Below, one piece after another: positions 8,544-17,084 of a stretch of DNA of 63,913 nt. Location of the stretch: the NCBI GenBank assembly GCA_030430535.1, contig JAUIKY010000015.1, forward strand, positions 1 through 63,913, given 5' to 3'. The DNA is from Bacteroidia bacterium (GTDB lineage Bacteria > Bacteroidota > Bacteroidia > Flavobacteriales > Flavobacteriaceae). Both the position numbers and the translations under genes were made by a program. Positions within the stretch are counted from its first letter, which is position 1. Each line of letters begins with the position of its first letter. The notes under the pieces were generated by a model. The model did no database searches and was not told the origin of the DNA. It saw only the letters and a program-made list of their open reading frames with translations.

Positions 8544-11500
8544 TTAAAACTTTACATCTATCCCCAACGACAATGTTCTTGGGTTAGGAAATGAACCAAA
8601 CTCAAAGCCTCTCGAAAACAATCCGTCACTAATAAAATCTGGATCGTAGCCTTTGTACCCGGTTAAAGTCAGTAAGTTTTGTCCAGACAAATAAACTCTT
8701 AACCTGTCTATAAGTTTTACATTTTCCATTGGCACATTGTAACCTAACTGTAAGCTTTGAAGCCTAATGTAATCTCCATCTTCAATAAACCTATCTGAGC
8801 CCCTTGCATTGGCGTTGGTTTCCAATTGGTCTGGACGTGGAATATTGGTATCCAAATTTGTTGGAGTCCAGAAATCTAACATATCTGTATGGTGGTTTAA
8901 AAGTCCTCCTATCATTAAACCATTATAGGTACCATTGTATATTTTATTTCCTGCGCTACCTTGCCAAAACATTGAGAAATCCCAGTTTTTATAATTAGCG
9001 CTAAAGTTAAAACCGTAACTTAATTTTGGAATGGTAACACCTTTAAACACACGATCTTCATCTGTGATTAACCCATCAGTGGCATCTGGTACGCCATCGC
9101 CGTCCGTATCTACAGTTATTTGATCTACAAACCTAACATCACCGGGTTGTGCACCCGGCTGAAGGGCATGGGCAGCTACTTCTTCTGCAGAATTAAATAA
9201 CCCATCGGTTTCATAAACATATAACTCACCAATAGACCTGCCTACTTCCGTTCTAGAATTAACGCCTGGTATTGGAAGGTCGTTTTCACCAATTTTCAAA
9301 ACTTCATTTTTTAAAGTACCCAAGTTCGCCGAAATATTGTACTGAAACTCATTGTCGCTGTTGCTGTACGATAGAGCAAACTCCATACCTGTATTTTGAA
9401 CATCGGCAGCATTTTTAACCACCGCAACCGTCCAGTTATCAATTGTACCCGATGAAAGGGGTAGTGGTACATTGGCTAAAATATCTGAAGATGTTTTTCT
9501 GTAATATTCCGCTGAAAACTGTAATTTATTATTGAACAAACCTAATTCAATGGCAGCATTAACCGTTTCGGTATCTTCCCATTTTAAGTCTGGATCTTTT
9601 GCTGAAACGACCGTTGTTCCAGGTGCCAGTTCATTTCCAAAAACATAACTGGCAAACGGATTTACAGTAGCAGTATAGGCATACGGGCCAACTGTATTGT
9701 TACCCAAGGTACCGTATCCTCCTCTAATTTTTAAGGTATTCCACCAATCTGGCAGATTGATAAAATTTTCATTATGAACTTTCCAAGCTCCCGAGAACGA
9801 GAAGTAATCGCCCGTATTATTCATCTCGTCAAAAAGCGAGGTTTTATCCTGCCTGTAGTTTGCAGTAATTAAATATCTATCGTCAAAACTATAGTTAATT
9901 CTACTTAAATAAGACTTGCCCGTAATAGTACTTTCATATTCTTCTGCCCTAGAATCGTACGCATAATTTAACTGGCTGATGGCATTATCATCAAACCCAA
10001 CCCCCCGCGAAAAATGTCTATTAAAGGTTGTTTTTTCTTGAACAGAACCTACTAAAACATCAATTTTATGTCGGTCTATCTCAAGGTTATAAGACAATAA
10101 GTTATCCATTATTGTCCTTGTACGGTTTCCACTGGTTACATCCAATGAGGCTTCTTCGTTCGTTGTAATGTAATACCAACCCAAATCGCTAGGCGGAATA
10201 AACAACCTATCTTTAAAATCTAAAACATCGGCACTAACCCTCAATTTGTATTTTAGGCCTTTTAAGATTTCCAATTCTCCCCAAGCATTACCTACAAATC
10301 TGTTTCTCTTGTTTGTGTTTTCCAATAAGTTATTGTAACCTATAACGTTTAAGGTAATTGCCCTTTGGGTGGCATTGTCTGCGCCACCGTATCCCCCCAA
10401 TCGGTTTTCATCATAAACCGGCATTGTTGGGATAGCCTGGAGCAAATACATAATAGAAGACTCCCCTGCATTGTACTCATTAAAGTTTCCTTTGTTAGAA
10501 TTAGTGTAACCTAATTTTGAACCATATGAAAACTTTCCTTTTTTGCCCGTTAAGTTTAGTGTAGTTGAATAACGCTCGTAGTCTTGCGGTGCATCAATAT
10601 AACTGCTGTTTTTAAAATAATCCAGATTTAAGTTGTAGTTTAAATTCTCTGCACCACCAGCAAAAGAAATCGAATGGTTTTCTAAAGTTCCTGTTTTATA
10701 AGCTGCATCCTGCCAATCCGTATCTACATTATCAATAAAATCTGGACTGCTTGGATCATTGGCGGGTAAAATAGCCTGACCCGAATTCACATAGGCCGCA
10801 TTAGTTATTGTTTGGTATTCTACTCTATCTGTTAGAGGTATTGTTTTTGCTACATTTTGGAAACCAAATGAACTCTTATAATTAATATCTATTTTTCCTT
10901 CCTTGCCTTTTTTGGTTGTAATGATAATAACGCCATTGGCCCCTCTTACACCGTAAATTGCCGCTGCAGACGCATCCTTTAGCACTTGCATCGATTCTAT
11001 TTCTCCAGTTGCAAAATCGTATGGATCGTCTAAAATAATTCCATCAACCACAAAAAGTGGATTATTATTTGTGAATGAAGACACCCCACGAATCTTAATA
11101 TTTACAAATCCGCCAGGTTCACCTCCAGATTGCACCGTAACACCCGGCACCTGACCCTGAATCATTTTTGCAACATCGTTGGTAATCACTTTTTTTGCTT
11201 CATTAACATCAACTACACTTACCGAACCTGTTAAATCAGATTTTCTTTGTGTACCATATCCCACAACTACAACCTCATCGAGCGCTGATGCATTTTCCCT
11301 CAGTACAATCGTAAATGAATCTTTCCCATCTATTGGTATTTCTCTAGTACCATACCCTACATACGATACTACAAGGACGGCATTGGCACTGGTTACCGTT
11401 AATGAAAAATTACCATCAAAATCTGCCTGAGCGCCGTTGCTTGTTCCTTTTACCAAAATATTTGCCCCTGGTAATGGTACTCCTGACATATCAACTACTT

Positions 11501-11909
11501 TTCCAGATATGTTTATTCCTTGAGTTTCGTTGATTACTACCTCTTCTTTTTTACTGATAACAATGGTATTGTTCTTCGATACCTCAAATTTCAAGTTGTT
11601 AGCAACAAGACTTTTGTTAAGCAAATTTTGGATTTTAATTGTGCCTTGCTTTAACTCAATTTTTGGCGCATTTTCAAACAAGCCTCTTGGGTAAATAAAG
11701 TGGTAGTCGGTCTGTTCTTTAATGATTTTGAACACTTTATCTACAGTCACTATTTCATCTTGACTGATGAACACTTCTTCCTGTGAGAAAACATCGGATG
11801 AATTGAAACTAAAAACTGCGGTACAAAATAAGAAGATGAATGACCTCATGATAAGTAATAGCAGCCGTTTTCGCATAAGCGAATGGCCCGTAATTAATTT
11901 AATTTTCAT
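8544..11909 (-). CDS. susC: SusC-like TonB-dependent transporter with STN domain
   Basis: This 1121-residue outer-membrane protein has, in order, a signal sequence, a secretin/TonB short N-terminal (STN) domain at about residues 45-125, a carboxypeptidase-regulatory-like domain at 132-205, a TonB box DEVVVVGYGT at 211-220, a plug and a 22-strand barrel. STN domains contact a FecR anti-sigma factor in the periplasm; here fecR and an ECF sigma gene lie immediately upstream, so transport and gene control are probably coupled. The length is normal for the family. Several in-frame Met codons near the N-terminus (residues 1, 12, 21) leave the exact start open. The likely cargo is arabinan fragments. 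Confidence 0.93.
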   Translation of the reverse strand: MKIKLITGHSLMRKRLLLLIMRSFIFLFCTAVFSFNSSDVFSQEEVFISQDEIVTVDKVFKIIKEQTDYHFIYPRGLFENAPKIELKQGTIKIQNLLNKSLVANNLKFEVSKNNTIVISKKEEVVINETQGINISGKVVDMSGVPLPGANILVKGTSNGAQADFDGNFSLTVTSANAVLVVSYVGYGTREIPIDGKDSFTIVLRENASALDEVVVVGYGTQRKSDLTGSVSVVDVNEAKKVITNDVAKMIQGQVPGVTVQSGGEPGGFVNIKIRGVSSFTNNNPLFVVDGIILDDPYDFATGEIESMQVLKDASAAAIYGVRGANGVIIITTKKGKEGKIDINYKSSFGFQNVAKTIPLTDRVEYQTITNAAYVNSGQAILPANDPSSPDFIDNVDTDWQDAAYKTGTLENHSISFAGGAENLNYNLNLDYFKNSSYIDAPQDYERYSTTLNLTGKKGKFSYGSKLGYTNSNKGNFNEYNAGESSIMYLLQAIPTMPVYDENRLGGYGGADNATQRAITLNVIGYNNLLENTNKRNRFVGNAWGELEILKGLKYKLRVSADVLDFKDRLFIPPSDLGWYYITTNEEASLDVTSGNRTRTIMDNLLSYNLEIDRHKIDVLVGSVQEKTTFNRHFSRGVGFDDNAISQLNYAYDSRAEEYESTITGKSYLSRINYSFDDRYLITANYRQDKTSLFDEMNNTGDYFSFSGAWKVHNENFINLPDWWNTLKIRGGYGTLGNNTVGPYAYTATVNPFASYVFGNELAPGTTVVSAKDPDLKWEDTETVNAAIELGLFNNKLQFSAEYYRKTSSDILANVPLPLSSGTIDNWTVAVVKNAADVQNTGMEFALSYSNSDNEFQYNISANLGTLKNEVLKIGENDLPIPGVNSRTEVGRSIGELYVYETDGLFNSAEEVAAHALQPGAQPGDVRFVDQITVDTDGDGVPDATDGLITDEDRVFKGVTIPKLSYGFNFSANYKNWDFSMFWQGSAGNKIYNGTYNGLMIGGLLNHHTDMLDFWTPTNLDTNIPRPDQLETNANARGSDRFIEDGDYIRLQSLQLGYNVPMENVKLIDRLRVYLSGQNLLTLTGYKGYDPDFISDGLFSRGFEFGSFPNPRTLSLGIDVKF

Positions 11910-11958
11910 AATTTAGTTGTCGGATTAGTTAAACATTGGTTTTAATTAATTTAGTTGG

Positions 11959-12004
11959 AGAGAGACGAAGTTCGATACCGCTAAATGTCAAAACTTCGCT
12001 CTCT
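11959..12004 (-). other. Hairpin between fecR and susC
   Basis: A 13-bp stem with one bulged A (11965) forms between 11959-11972 and 11992-12004. It lies between the fecR stop and the susC start with no U-tract on the minus strand, which suits RNA processing or attenuation better than full termination. A comparable dyad occurs in the same place in the second sigma/FecR locus. Confidence 0.55.
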
Positions 12005-12006
12005 TT

Positions 12007-13161
12007 TTATTTTAAAATAATGGTCTTATCGTTTATTTGGTAATCGGAAATAATCCCGAAATTCTGGATACTTTTTAATATCTCGACTATACTCTGTTTT
12101 TTCCCTAAAACGCCTACAAACTCTTCTTTTTCGAGTGCTTTATTTTCAAAAACCACTTCGGTGTCGTACCATCTGGAAAGCACCGTCATAATCTCTTTCA
12201 AACTTTTATTTTCAAAGCTAAAAATGCCTTCTCTCCATGACGTTTCGTTATAAACATCTACTTGATACACACTGAATAAATTAGTCTGTAAATCGAAATT
12301 GGCCTGCTGCCCTGGTATTAAATGCTGCTTTTTGGCATCATACCCCACTTCTACTTTGCCTTCCACCAAAGTGGTATAAATGTTGAACTCTTCGTTATAA
12401 GCCTTCACATTAAACTCGGTACCCAAAACCTTAATTTCCTGTTTGTTGTTATAAACCTTAAACTTCGAACCTTTGTTTTCGGCACTTGGCGATACATCAA
12501 AGTAGGCTTCACCATAAATCAATTCAACTTTGCGAGTATCTCCATCTACAAAACTTACCGGATATTTTAGTTTAGATTCAGAGTTTAGCCAAACTTTGGT
12601 GCCATCTGAAAGCTCAACGTAAAATTGCCCGCCTCTCGGAATGGTTAAATAATTGTAGGCTATTTGTGTGCTTTTTGTATTGGGTTTATTGTAGATCAAA
12701 TTTTCACCATCACTACTCGCATGGGCTCCTTTAAAGGAAGCACCTTTACCTAACTCAACATGAGTGCCATCTTCTAAGGTTAGTGTAGCCTTGTCCGATC
12801 CCACTTCAATATTATTAGCTATAATTTGTGGCGGTTCTTTGGGAGCGAAATTTTGCTTAACCAGATAACCCACTGCAATAAAAGCAACCAAAATGGCCGC
12901 TGCAGCATAATACCAGTTTATTCTTCTTACTGGATTGGTTATTTTTTTGTGTACCACTTTCCAATCGGCTTCGGCATCTATTTGCTTCAACAAGGCGTTC
13001 TGCTTTTCAACAGCTTCCTTGTTGGTCAATTCATTTAGTATATAGTTCTTATCCTCTTCTGAAAAGAGATCCGATTTAAGTAACTTTTTTGGGGGCTTGT
13101 TTTTAAGCAGCGACTTTGCTGTTTTATTTGAAAGCTTTATGATTTTATTGAAAACCGACAT
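12007..13161 (-). CDS. fecR: FecR-family anti-sigma factor
   Basis: The 384-residue protein has a cytoplasmic N-terminal part (about 1-80), one transmembrane helix at about 82-101 (YYAAAAILVAFIAVGYLV), a periplasmic FecR domain at about 165-285 beginning NYLTIPRGGQFYVELSDGTKVWLNSES, and a C-terminal DUF4974 domain at about 315-384 that would meet the STN domain of SusC. It should hold the adjacent ECF sigma factor inactive until the transporter senses substrate. It starts 180 bases after the sigma gene and has a likely sigma-dependent promoter in that gap. Confidence 0.93.
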   Translation of the reverse strand: MSVFNKIIKLSNKTAKSLLKNKPPKKLLKSDLFSEEDKNYILNELTNKEAVEKQNALLKQIDAEADWKVVHKKITNPVRRINWYYAAAAILVAFIAVGYLVKQNFAPKEPPQIIANNIEVGSDKATLTLEDGTHVELGKGASFKGAHASSDGENLIYNKPNTKSTQIAYNYLTIPRGGQFYVELSDGTKVWLNSESKLKYPVSFVDGDTRKVELIYGEAYFDVSPSAENKGSKFKVYNNKQEIKVLGTEFNVKAYNEEFNIYTTLVEGKVEVGYDAKKQHLIPGQQANFDLQTNLFSVYQVDVYNETSWREGIFSFENKSLKEIMTVLSRWYDTEVVFENKALEKEEFVGVLGKKQSIVEILKSIQNFGIISDYQINDKTIILK

Positions 13162-13207
13162 TAAAAATGTGTTTATTTAACCTAATTGTGTACTTAATTA
13201 TCCTTAA

Positions 13208-13232
13208 GACGACAAAATACACGAGGAGGGTT
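13208..13232 (-). promoter_or_regulatory. Candidate ECF-sigma promoter before fecR
   Basis: On the minus strand, AACCC (13228-13232) is followed after 14 bases by GTCGTC (13208-13213). The AACC-type -35 and CGTC-type -10 resemble ECF-dependent promoters, and the site lies 46 bases before the fecR start. Autoregulation by the adjacent sigma factor is inferred. Confidence 0.45.
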
Positions 13233-13341
13233 AAAAAAATTTTTAACTTTTTTTAAGAATTCTTAAAACACAAGGCTTTAAAAATGCCATAAACCATTGA
13301 TATAAAACATAAAGCAGCACAAAATAAAGGATTGAAAAAAG

Positions 13342-13875
13342 TTATTTTAATGCAAAAGCTATAAAAAGGAAGTACTCTTTTAAAATGGGCTTGAGTTTTT
13401 TATAGGCTATTTTCTTTTGAGCCTTTACGGTATTAATTGAAATATTAAGTTCTGTGGCGATGTCCTGATTGCTGTATTCCTGGATACTCAACAGTAAAAT
13501 TTCAGCACACCTTTTTGGCAATGTTTCTATAGCCTGTTGAATCACTTTAGAGGCTTCGATTACCACAACTTCCCTTTGGAAAAAAGGCTCACTTTCTAAT
13601 TTTTGAATATCCAACACCGAAAGTTTGTCGGTAGCCTTATACCGCTTACTTTTAAGATAATCTAAGCTTCTATTCTTTACAGCAGTGTACAAATAAGCCT
13701 TAACGTTGTTCTCGTTTTTAAAAGTTATTTTTTCCTCCCAAATTTTCACAAAAACATCCTGTACAATGTCTTTTGCGAGCTCTAAATCGCCAGTATATTT
13801 ATTCGCAAACAAACACAAAGACATGTATTGGTTATCAAAAAAACCCTTAAACTCCTTTAAATTAATGCTATACAT
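13342..13875 (-). CDS. ECF RNA polymerase sigma factor, FecI-like
   Basis: The 177-residue protein has sigma-70 region 2 at about residues 12-70, including ELAKDIVQDVFVKIWEE and then NVKAYLYTAVKNRSLDYLKSKR, and region 4 at about 118-168 (ETLPKRCAEILLLSIQEYSNQDIATELNISINTVKAQKKIAYKKL), a helix-turn-helix for -35 recognition. Length and layout are those of Bacteroidota FecI-like ECF factors paired with FecR. It heads the sigma-fecR-susC-susD string of the arabinan module and is divergent from the Nudix regulator. Confidence 0.93.
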   Translation of the reverse strand: MYSINLKEFKGFFDNQYMSLCLFANKYTGDLELAKDIVQDVFVKIWEEKITFKNENNVKAYLYTAVKNRSLDYLKSKRYKATDKLSVLDIQKLESEPFFQREVVVIEASKVIQQAIETLPKRCAEILLLSIQEYSNQDIATELNISINTVKAQKKIAYKKLKPILKEYFLFIAFALK

Positions 13876-14105
13876 TTACTACCGAGTTCCTTAAACAAGA
13901 ATTTGAAATTATCATAAAAACAGTACTCACTAATTTACATAATTACCGTTTCAAAACATGAAAATTAGAAGTGAAATCCTTTTATGAATACTTCTACTGT
14001 TGGTTTTATTTTTAAAATTACTATTTGAAATTAACATAAAAAATACTAACCGCTCATTTGCATAAATAGCAACAAAAATTAAATATTCATAAAATTCACC
14101 AAAAT

Positions 14106-14124
14106 AAATGTAAAATAAACACTT
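14106..14124 (+). promoter_or_regulatory. araR operator (putative): Candidate AraR operator before its own gene
   Basis: AAATGTAAAATAAACACTT matches the operator in front of GH51 (minus strand of 6727-6745) at 18 of 19 positions. It lies about 60 bases before the preferred start codon of the Nudix regulator, which suggests autoregulation, or control of the divergent sigma gene. Confidence 0.55.
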
Positions 14125-14161
14125 ATATATCTGTGTGACTGTTCTTTTTGTATGAAATATT

Positions 14162-14169
14162 TATATTTG
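14162..14169 (+). promoter_or_regulatory. -7 box TATATTTG of the Nudix regulator
   Basis: TATATTTG fits TAnnTTTG exactly and lies 15 bases before the ATG at 14185. Transcription starting just downstream of it would exclude the upstream ATG at 14152, which decides the start. I see no TTTG at the ideal 19-base spacing. Confidence 0.45.
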
Positions 14170-14184
14170 CTGAAAATAAGAGAT

Positions 14185-14874
14185 ATGTACAAAGGATATA
14201 TTCCTGAAGATAAAGTTTTTCTTGCCGTAGATTGCATCATTTTTGGATTTGATGATGAAGATTTAAAGGTACTTTTGATCCAAAGAGATTTTGAACCCGA
14301 AAAAGGGAAATGGTCTTTAATGGGCGGGTTTTTAAAGCAAAATGAAACTTTAGATGATGCCGCTTCCAGAATTCTATACCGACTCACCGGGATGCACGAC
14401 ATATACATGGAACAACTTTACGCCTTTAGCGAGGTTGATAGAGACCCTGTAGCAAGAACCATATCTACATCTTACTACGCGATTATTAACATTGAAAAAC
14501 ACAACGAAAAGCTGATTGAAAGCCATAATGCCAAGTGGTTCAGCCTTTCGAAAGTTCCCAATTTAATTTTCGACCATAATGAAATGCTGGACAAAGCCAT
14601 AAAACGATTAAGGCGACGTACCTCCATAAACCCTATTGGTTTCGAACTCTTGCCTGAAAAGTTCACCATGCGCCAGCTGCAAAAATTATATGAGGCCATT
14701 TTAGACAAAGAACTCGACAAACGCAACTTTATCAATAAAATACGCTCCATGGATATTTTAATAAAGTTGAACGAAAAAGATATGACCTCATCCACCAAAG
14801 GTTCCTACCTACATATGTTCGACCAGGAAAAATACAACCAGAAAAATGATAATGATTTTTATTTGAAGTTGTAA
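14185..14874 (+). CDS. araR: Nudix-fold transcriptional regulator, AraR/NrtR type
   Basis: The product (229 residues from this start) has an N-terminal Nudix-like domain (about 8-140) and a C-terminal winged-helix domain (about 150-229, with EKFTMRQLQKLYEAIL). The Nudix box GGFLKQNETLDDAASRILYR has lost the catalytic REx2EE glutamates, as expected for a domain that senses a ligand instead of hydrolysing one. Regulators of this type control L-arabinose and arabinan genes in Bacteroides, and this one sits between arabinan genes. The frame also opens at 14152, but the -7 box at 14162-14169 and the natural N-terminus MYKGYIPEDK favour 14185. It would bind the dyads at 6727 and 14106. Confidence 0.85.
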   Translation: MYKGYIPEDKVFLAVDCIIFGFDDEDLKVLLIQRDFEPEKGKWSLMGGFLKQNETLDDAASRILYRLTGMHDIYMEQLYAFSEVDRDPVARTISTSYYAIINIEKHNEKLIESHNAKWFSLSKVPNLIFDHNEMLDKAIKRLRRRTSINPIGFELLPEKFTMRQLQKLYEAILDKELDKRNFINKIRSMDILIKLNEKDMTSSTKGSYLHMFDQEKYNQKNDNDFYLKL

Positions 14875-14904
14875 TAATAATTTAAACAAAAGCTTATAAA
14901 ATAA

Positions 14905-14929
14905 AACAGCCCGCAAATTGCGGGCTGTT
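14905..14929. terminator. Bidirectional terminator between araR and susD
   Basis: A perfect 12-bp dyad, AACAGCCCGCAA (14905-14916) with TTGCGGGCTGTT (14918-14929), has a single central base. It lies between convergent genes, 31 bases from the regulator stop and 25 from the susD stop. Confidence 0.75.
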
Positions 14930-14953
14930 ATGTAAATAGCACTAATTAAACTA

Positions 14954-17074
14954 CTACTCGGATGCGTGACCGTATCCTTGTGTTATCAAACCATTTGAGG
15001 CTGCTAAAGTTGTAAAAGGTATAGCTCTATTGTATCGAGGAGGCTGTCCTTGATCGTAGTACTCGTCTGGATATCCTTTAAAAATATCAGACGTATATTG
15101 ACTTTCATTATTTATCATGTTAATACCCCATGGAGACATTTCGTAACCATCAGCTTCCAAAGCGGCTGCTACTGGTCCATCAGGATCAATATACTCATAT
15201 AATCCTCTAATAGCCAAATTAACCTTATCACTTGAAAGGGTAGAAATGTAATCTGTCCATAAATCACTTGTCCCTCTCCAGCCAGGCACCAAAACTGGAT
15301 AAGTTGGGTCTAGAGGAGTAATACCTTCTGGTGATTGAGCAGTCAACAAATTCAATGAAGGATCAATATCCTCTTTTATGTTTACATATTTAGTCCAAAC
15401 ATAGTTAGAAATAGTCATGCCTGTTTCAGGGAATGTATAATATCCGTCAGTTTTAAGTCCTTCAACCATATCTATTTGTCTATCACGTAGTTTTTTAATA
15501 CGCTCAGGCATTGTTCCGTAAAGCGTCATGTCCCAACGTGTTTTTCCCTCTCCAGCTAATTCTAATTTTCTTTCAAAAGCAATAGCATCCAATAAATCTT
15601 GACCAGACAAACCACTAATATAACCTGTTACATGTGTAGCTTGATCGGCTGCTGAAAACGCTCTGCTTCTTACTTTTGTTAAATAGGTTTTTGCCGTAGC
15701 TTCATCGTTTGTAGCTGCCGCTGCATAGGCTAAATCCAGCATCACATCACCCATTCTTAACTGTTGCCAGTTACAACCTGATTGACGCTGACGTACCGTG
15801 TAAGGGTCAGCAAAACGAGCTTCATCCAACTTATTCATAGCCAAACCACCTTTTTCACGGCTTCCCGGCTCAAAATTCATTAATCGCTCTGAAGCCGCAC
15901 CAGAATTAGCAGTTACACAAGCTGTAACATCACGTCTTTTATCGTTTGGCAAAAAGTCTCCGTAATAGAAACTTGCATAAATTCTAGCCTGCCCATAGTT
16001 TTTTGGAGGATAAGCATTTGAACCTCCACCACCTGAAGGACGACCAAATGAATATGGAAAATCTGAATTTTTCCCTCTGGTATAACCCGATTCGTAAATG
16101 GATTCTGGACTTACTTGAAGATCCATTAAATACTGGAAATTACGCTGAAATGGGTTATTAAAACCTGCTCCTCTTTCATCATTTTCTATTAACATAGCAG
16201 AACCTGGGTTATTAACCACATTAAGGTAGTGCTCTTTAGCTATAGCCATATAAGTGGTCCAATCTGAACGTCTTACATATTTAGCTTGCCAAGTTGTATT
16301 ATCAATACCTATTTGGTCGAAAGATACGTTGCCATAATCAAAATCGGTACGGCGCGTTTGGTAACCAGCTGCATCAAATGCCAATCTACCAATCAAAGCA
16401 TCTCCGTAAGTTCCAGAGAAACGTTCAGCAGTAATTCCATTTTCCCCTAATCTGTACATTAAAGGCACGGCTTCTTTTAACGCCGCTATTTCTCCATCAT
16501 AGATTTTATCTCTAGAGGTTAATCCTATTGTATCGGCCTGAGCTGCAGATCTAATAGCGTAATCAAAATAGGGTACATCACCAAAATAACGTACTAACAG
16601 CTTAAATGCTGTGGCACGAGAAGCCAAGGCTTCACCATAAAGCTGAGTCCACGCACTTTTTCTGTTTGCTGCTTTATCTGCTTGATAATCTTGATTGGTT
16701 TCAATGCCCTCAAGAATCATATTCGCTCTTGTAATCACTTGGTAGCATTCACGCCATGTGGTTGCTGAGTTTCCGTCGTTAATGTTGAATTCACTAGCAA
16801 ATAAGCCTTCAGGGATATGACGCCCTTGAGAACTGTAATTTTCTGGGTGGCGTTCTGAGTCGGAACCCACAACCTCTGTTTCGTAATAAAGTAAACGATC
16901 TAAATCGTACTGAACATCATATATCCCAGCCATCGCCTTTTGAGCTTCATCGGGCGAAGAGAACAAAAACGACTCATCGAGACTCGAAGGTTTTGGAGTC
17001 TCCAAAAAGTCTTTTTCACAAGCGGTAATCATCATTACGAATGCCGCTAGCATTAAATAACTAATTTTTTTCAT
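14954..17074 (-). CDS. susD: SusD/RagB-family lipoprotein (homogalacturonan module, left arm)
   Basis: From this start the protein has 706 residues with a lipobox MITACEKD (Cys19). It is long for a SusD, with a large central insertion. Family landmarks are GEALASRATAFKLLVRYFGDVPYF, RMGDVMLDLAYAAA and AIAFERKLELAGEGKTRWDMTLYG. An upstream in-frame ATG at 17095 would add seven residues and overlap the susC stop; I prefer the inner start because it opens directly into the signal peptide (MKKISYLML). It should bind galacturonan oligomers with the SusC encoded just upstream. Confidence 0.92.
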   Translation of the reverse strand: MKKISYLMLAAFVMMITACEKDFLETPKPSSLDESFLFSSPDEAQKAMAGIYDVQYDLDRLLYYETEVVGSDSERHPENYSSQGRHIPEGLFASEFNINDGNSATTWRECYQVITRANMILEGIETNQDYQADKAANRKSAWTQLYGEALASRATAFKLLVRYFGDVPYFDYAIRSAAQADTIGLTSRDKIYDGEIAALKEAVPLMYRLGENGITAERFSGTYGDALIGRLAFDAAGYQTRRTDFDYGNVSFDQIGIDNTTWQAKYVRRSDWTTYMAIAKEHYLNVVNNPGSAMLIENDERGAGFNNPFQRNFQYLMDLQVSPESIYESGYTRGKNSDFPYSFGRPSGGGGSNAYPPKNYGQARIYASFYYGDFLPNDKRRDVTACVTANSGAASERLMNFEPGSREKGGLAMNKLDEARFADPYTVRQRQSGCNWQQLRMGDVMLDLAYAAAATNDEATAKTYLTKVRSRAFSAADQATHVTGYISGLSGQDLLDAIAFERKLELAGEGKTRWDMTLYGTMPERIKKLRDRQIDMVEGLKTDGYYTFPETGMTISNYVWTKYVNIKEDIDPSLNLLTAQSPEGITPLDPTYPVLVPGWRGTSDLWTDYISTLSSDKVNLAIRGLYEYIDPDGPVAAALEADGYEMSPWGINMINNESQYTSDIFKGYPDEYYDQGQPPRYNRAIPFTTLAASNGLITQGYGHASE

Positions 17075-17084
17075 AATATTTTTT

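Larger units (their letters stand above)
13876..14184. promoter_or_regulatory. Divergent control region between sigma factor and AraR-type regulator
   Basis: No gene is seen here. The region holds an imperfect direct repeat (13901-13950 and 14023-14071, offset 122 bases), the AraR-like operator at 14106-14124 and a -7-like box TATATTTG at 14162-14169. It separates the two regulators of the arabinan module. Confidence 0.6.

Noticed and set aside
13231-13256. AT-only dyad GTTAAAAA/TTTTTAAC with T run upstream of fecR
   Set aside because: It would be a terminator only on the plus strand, where nothing is transcribed toward it. The stem is weak.
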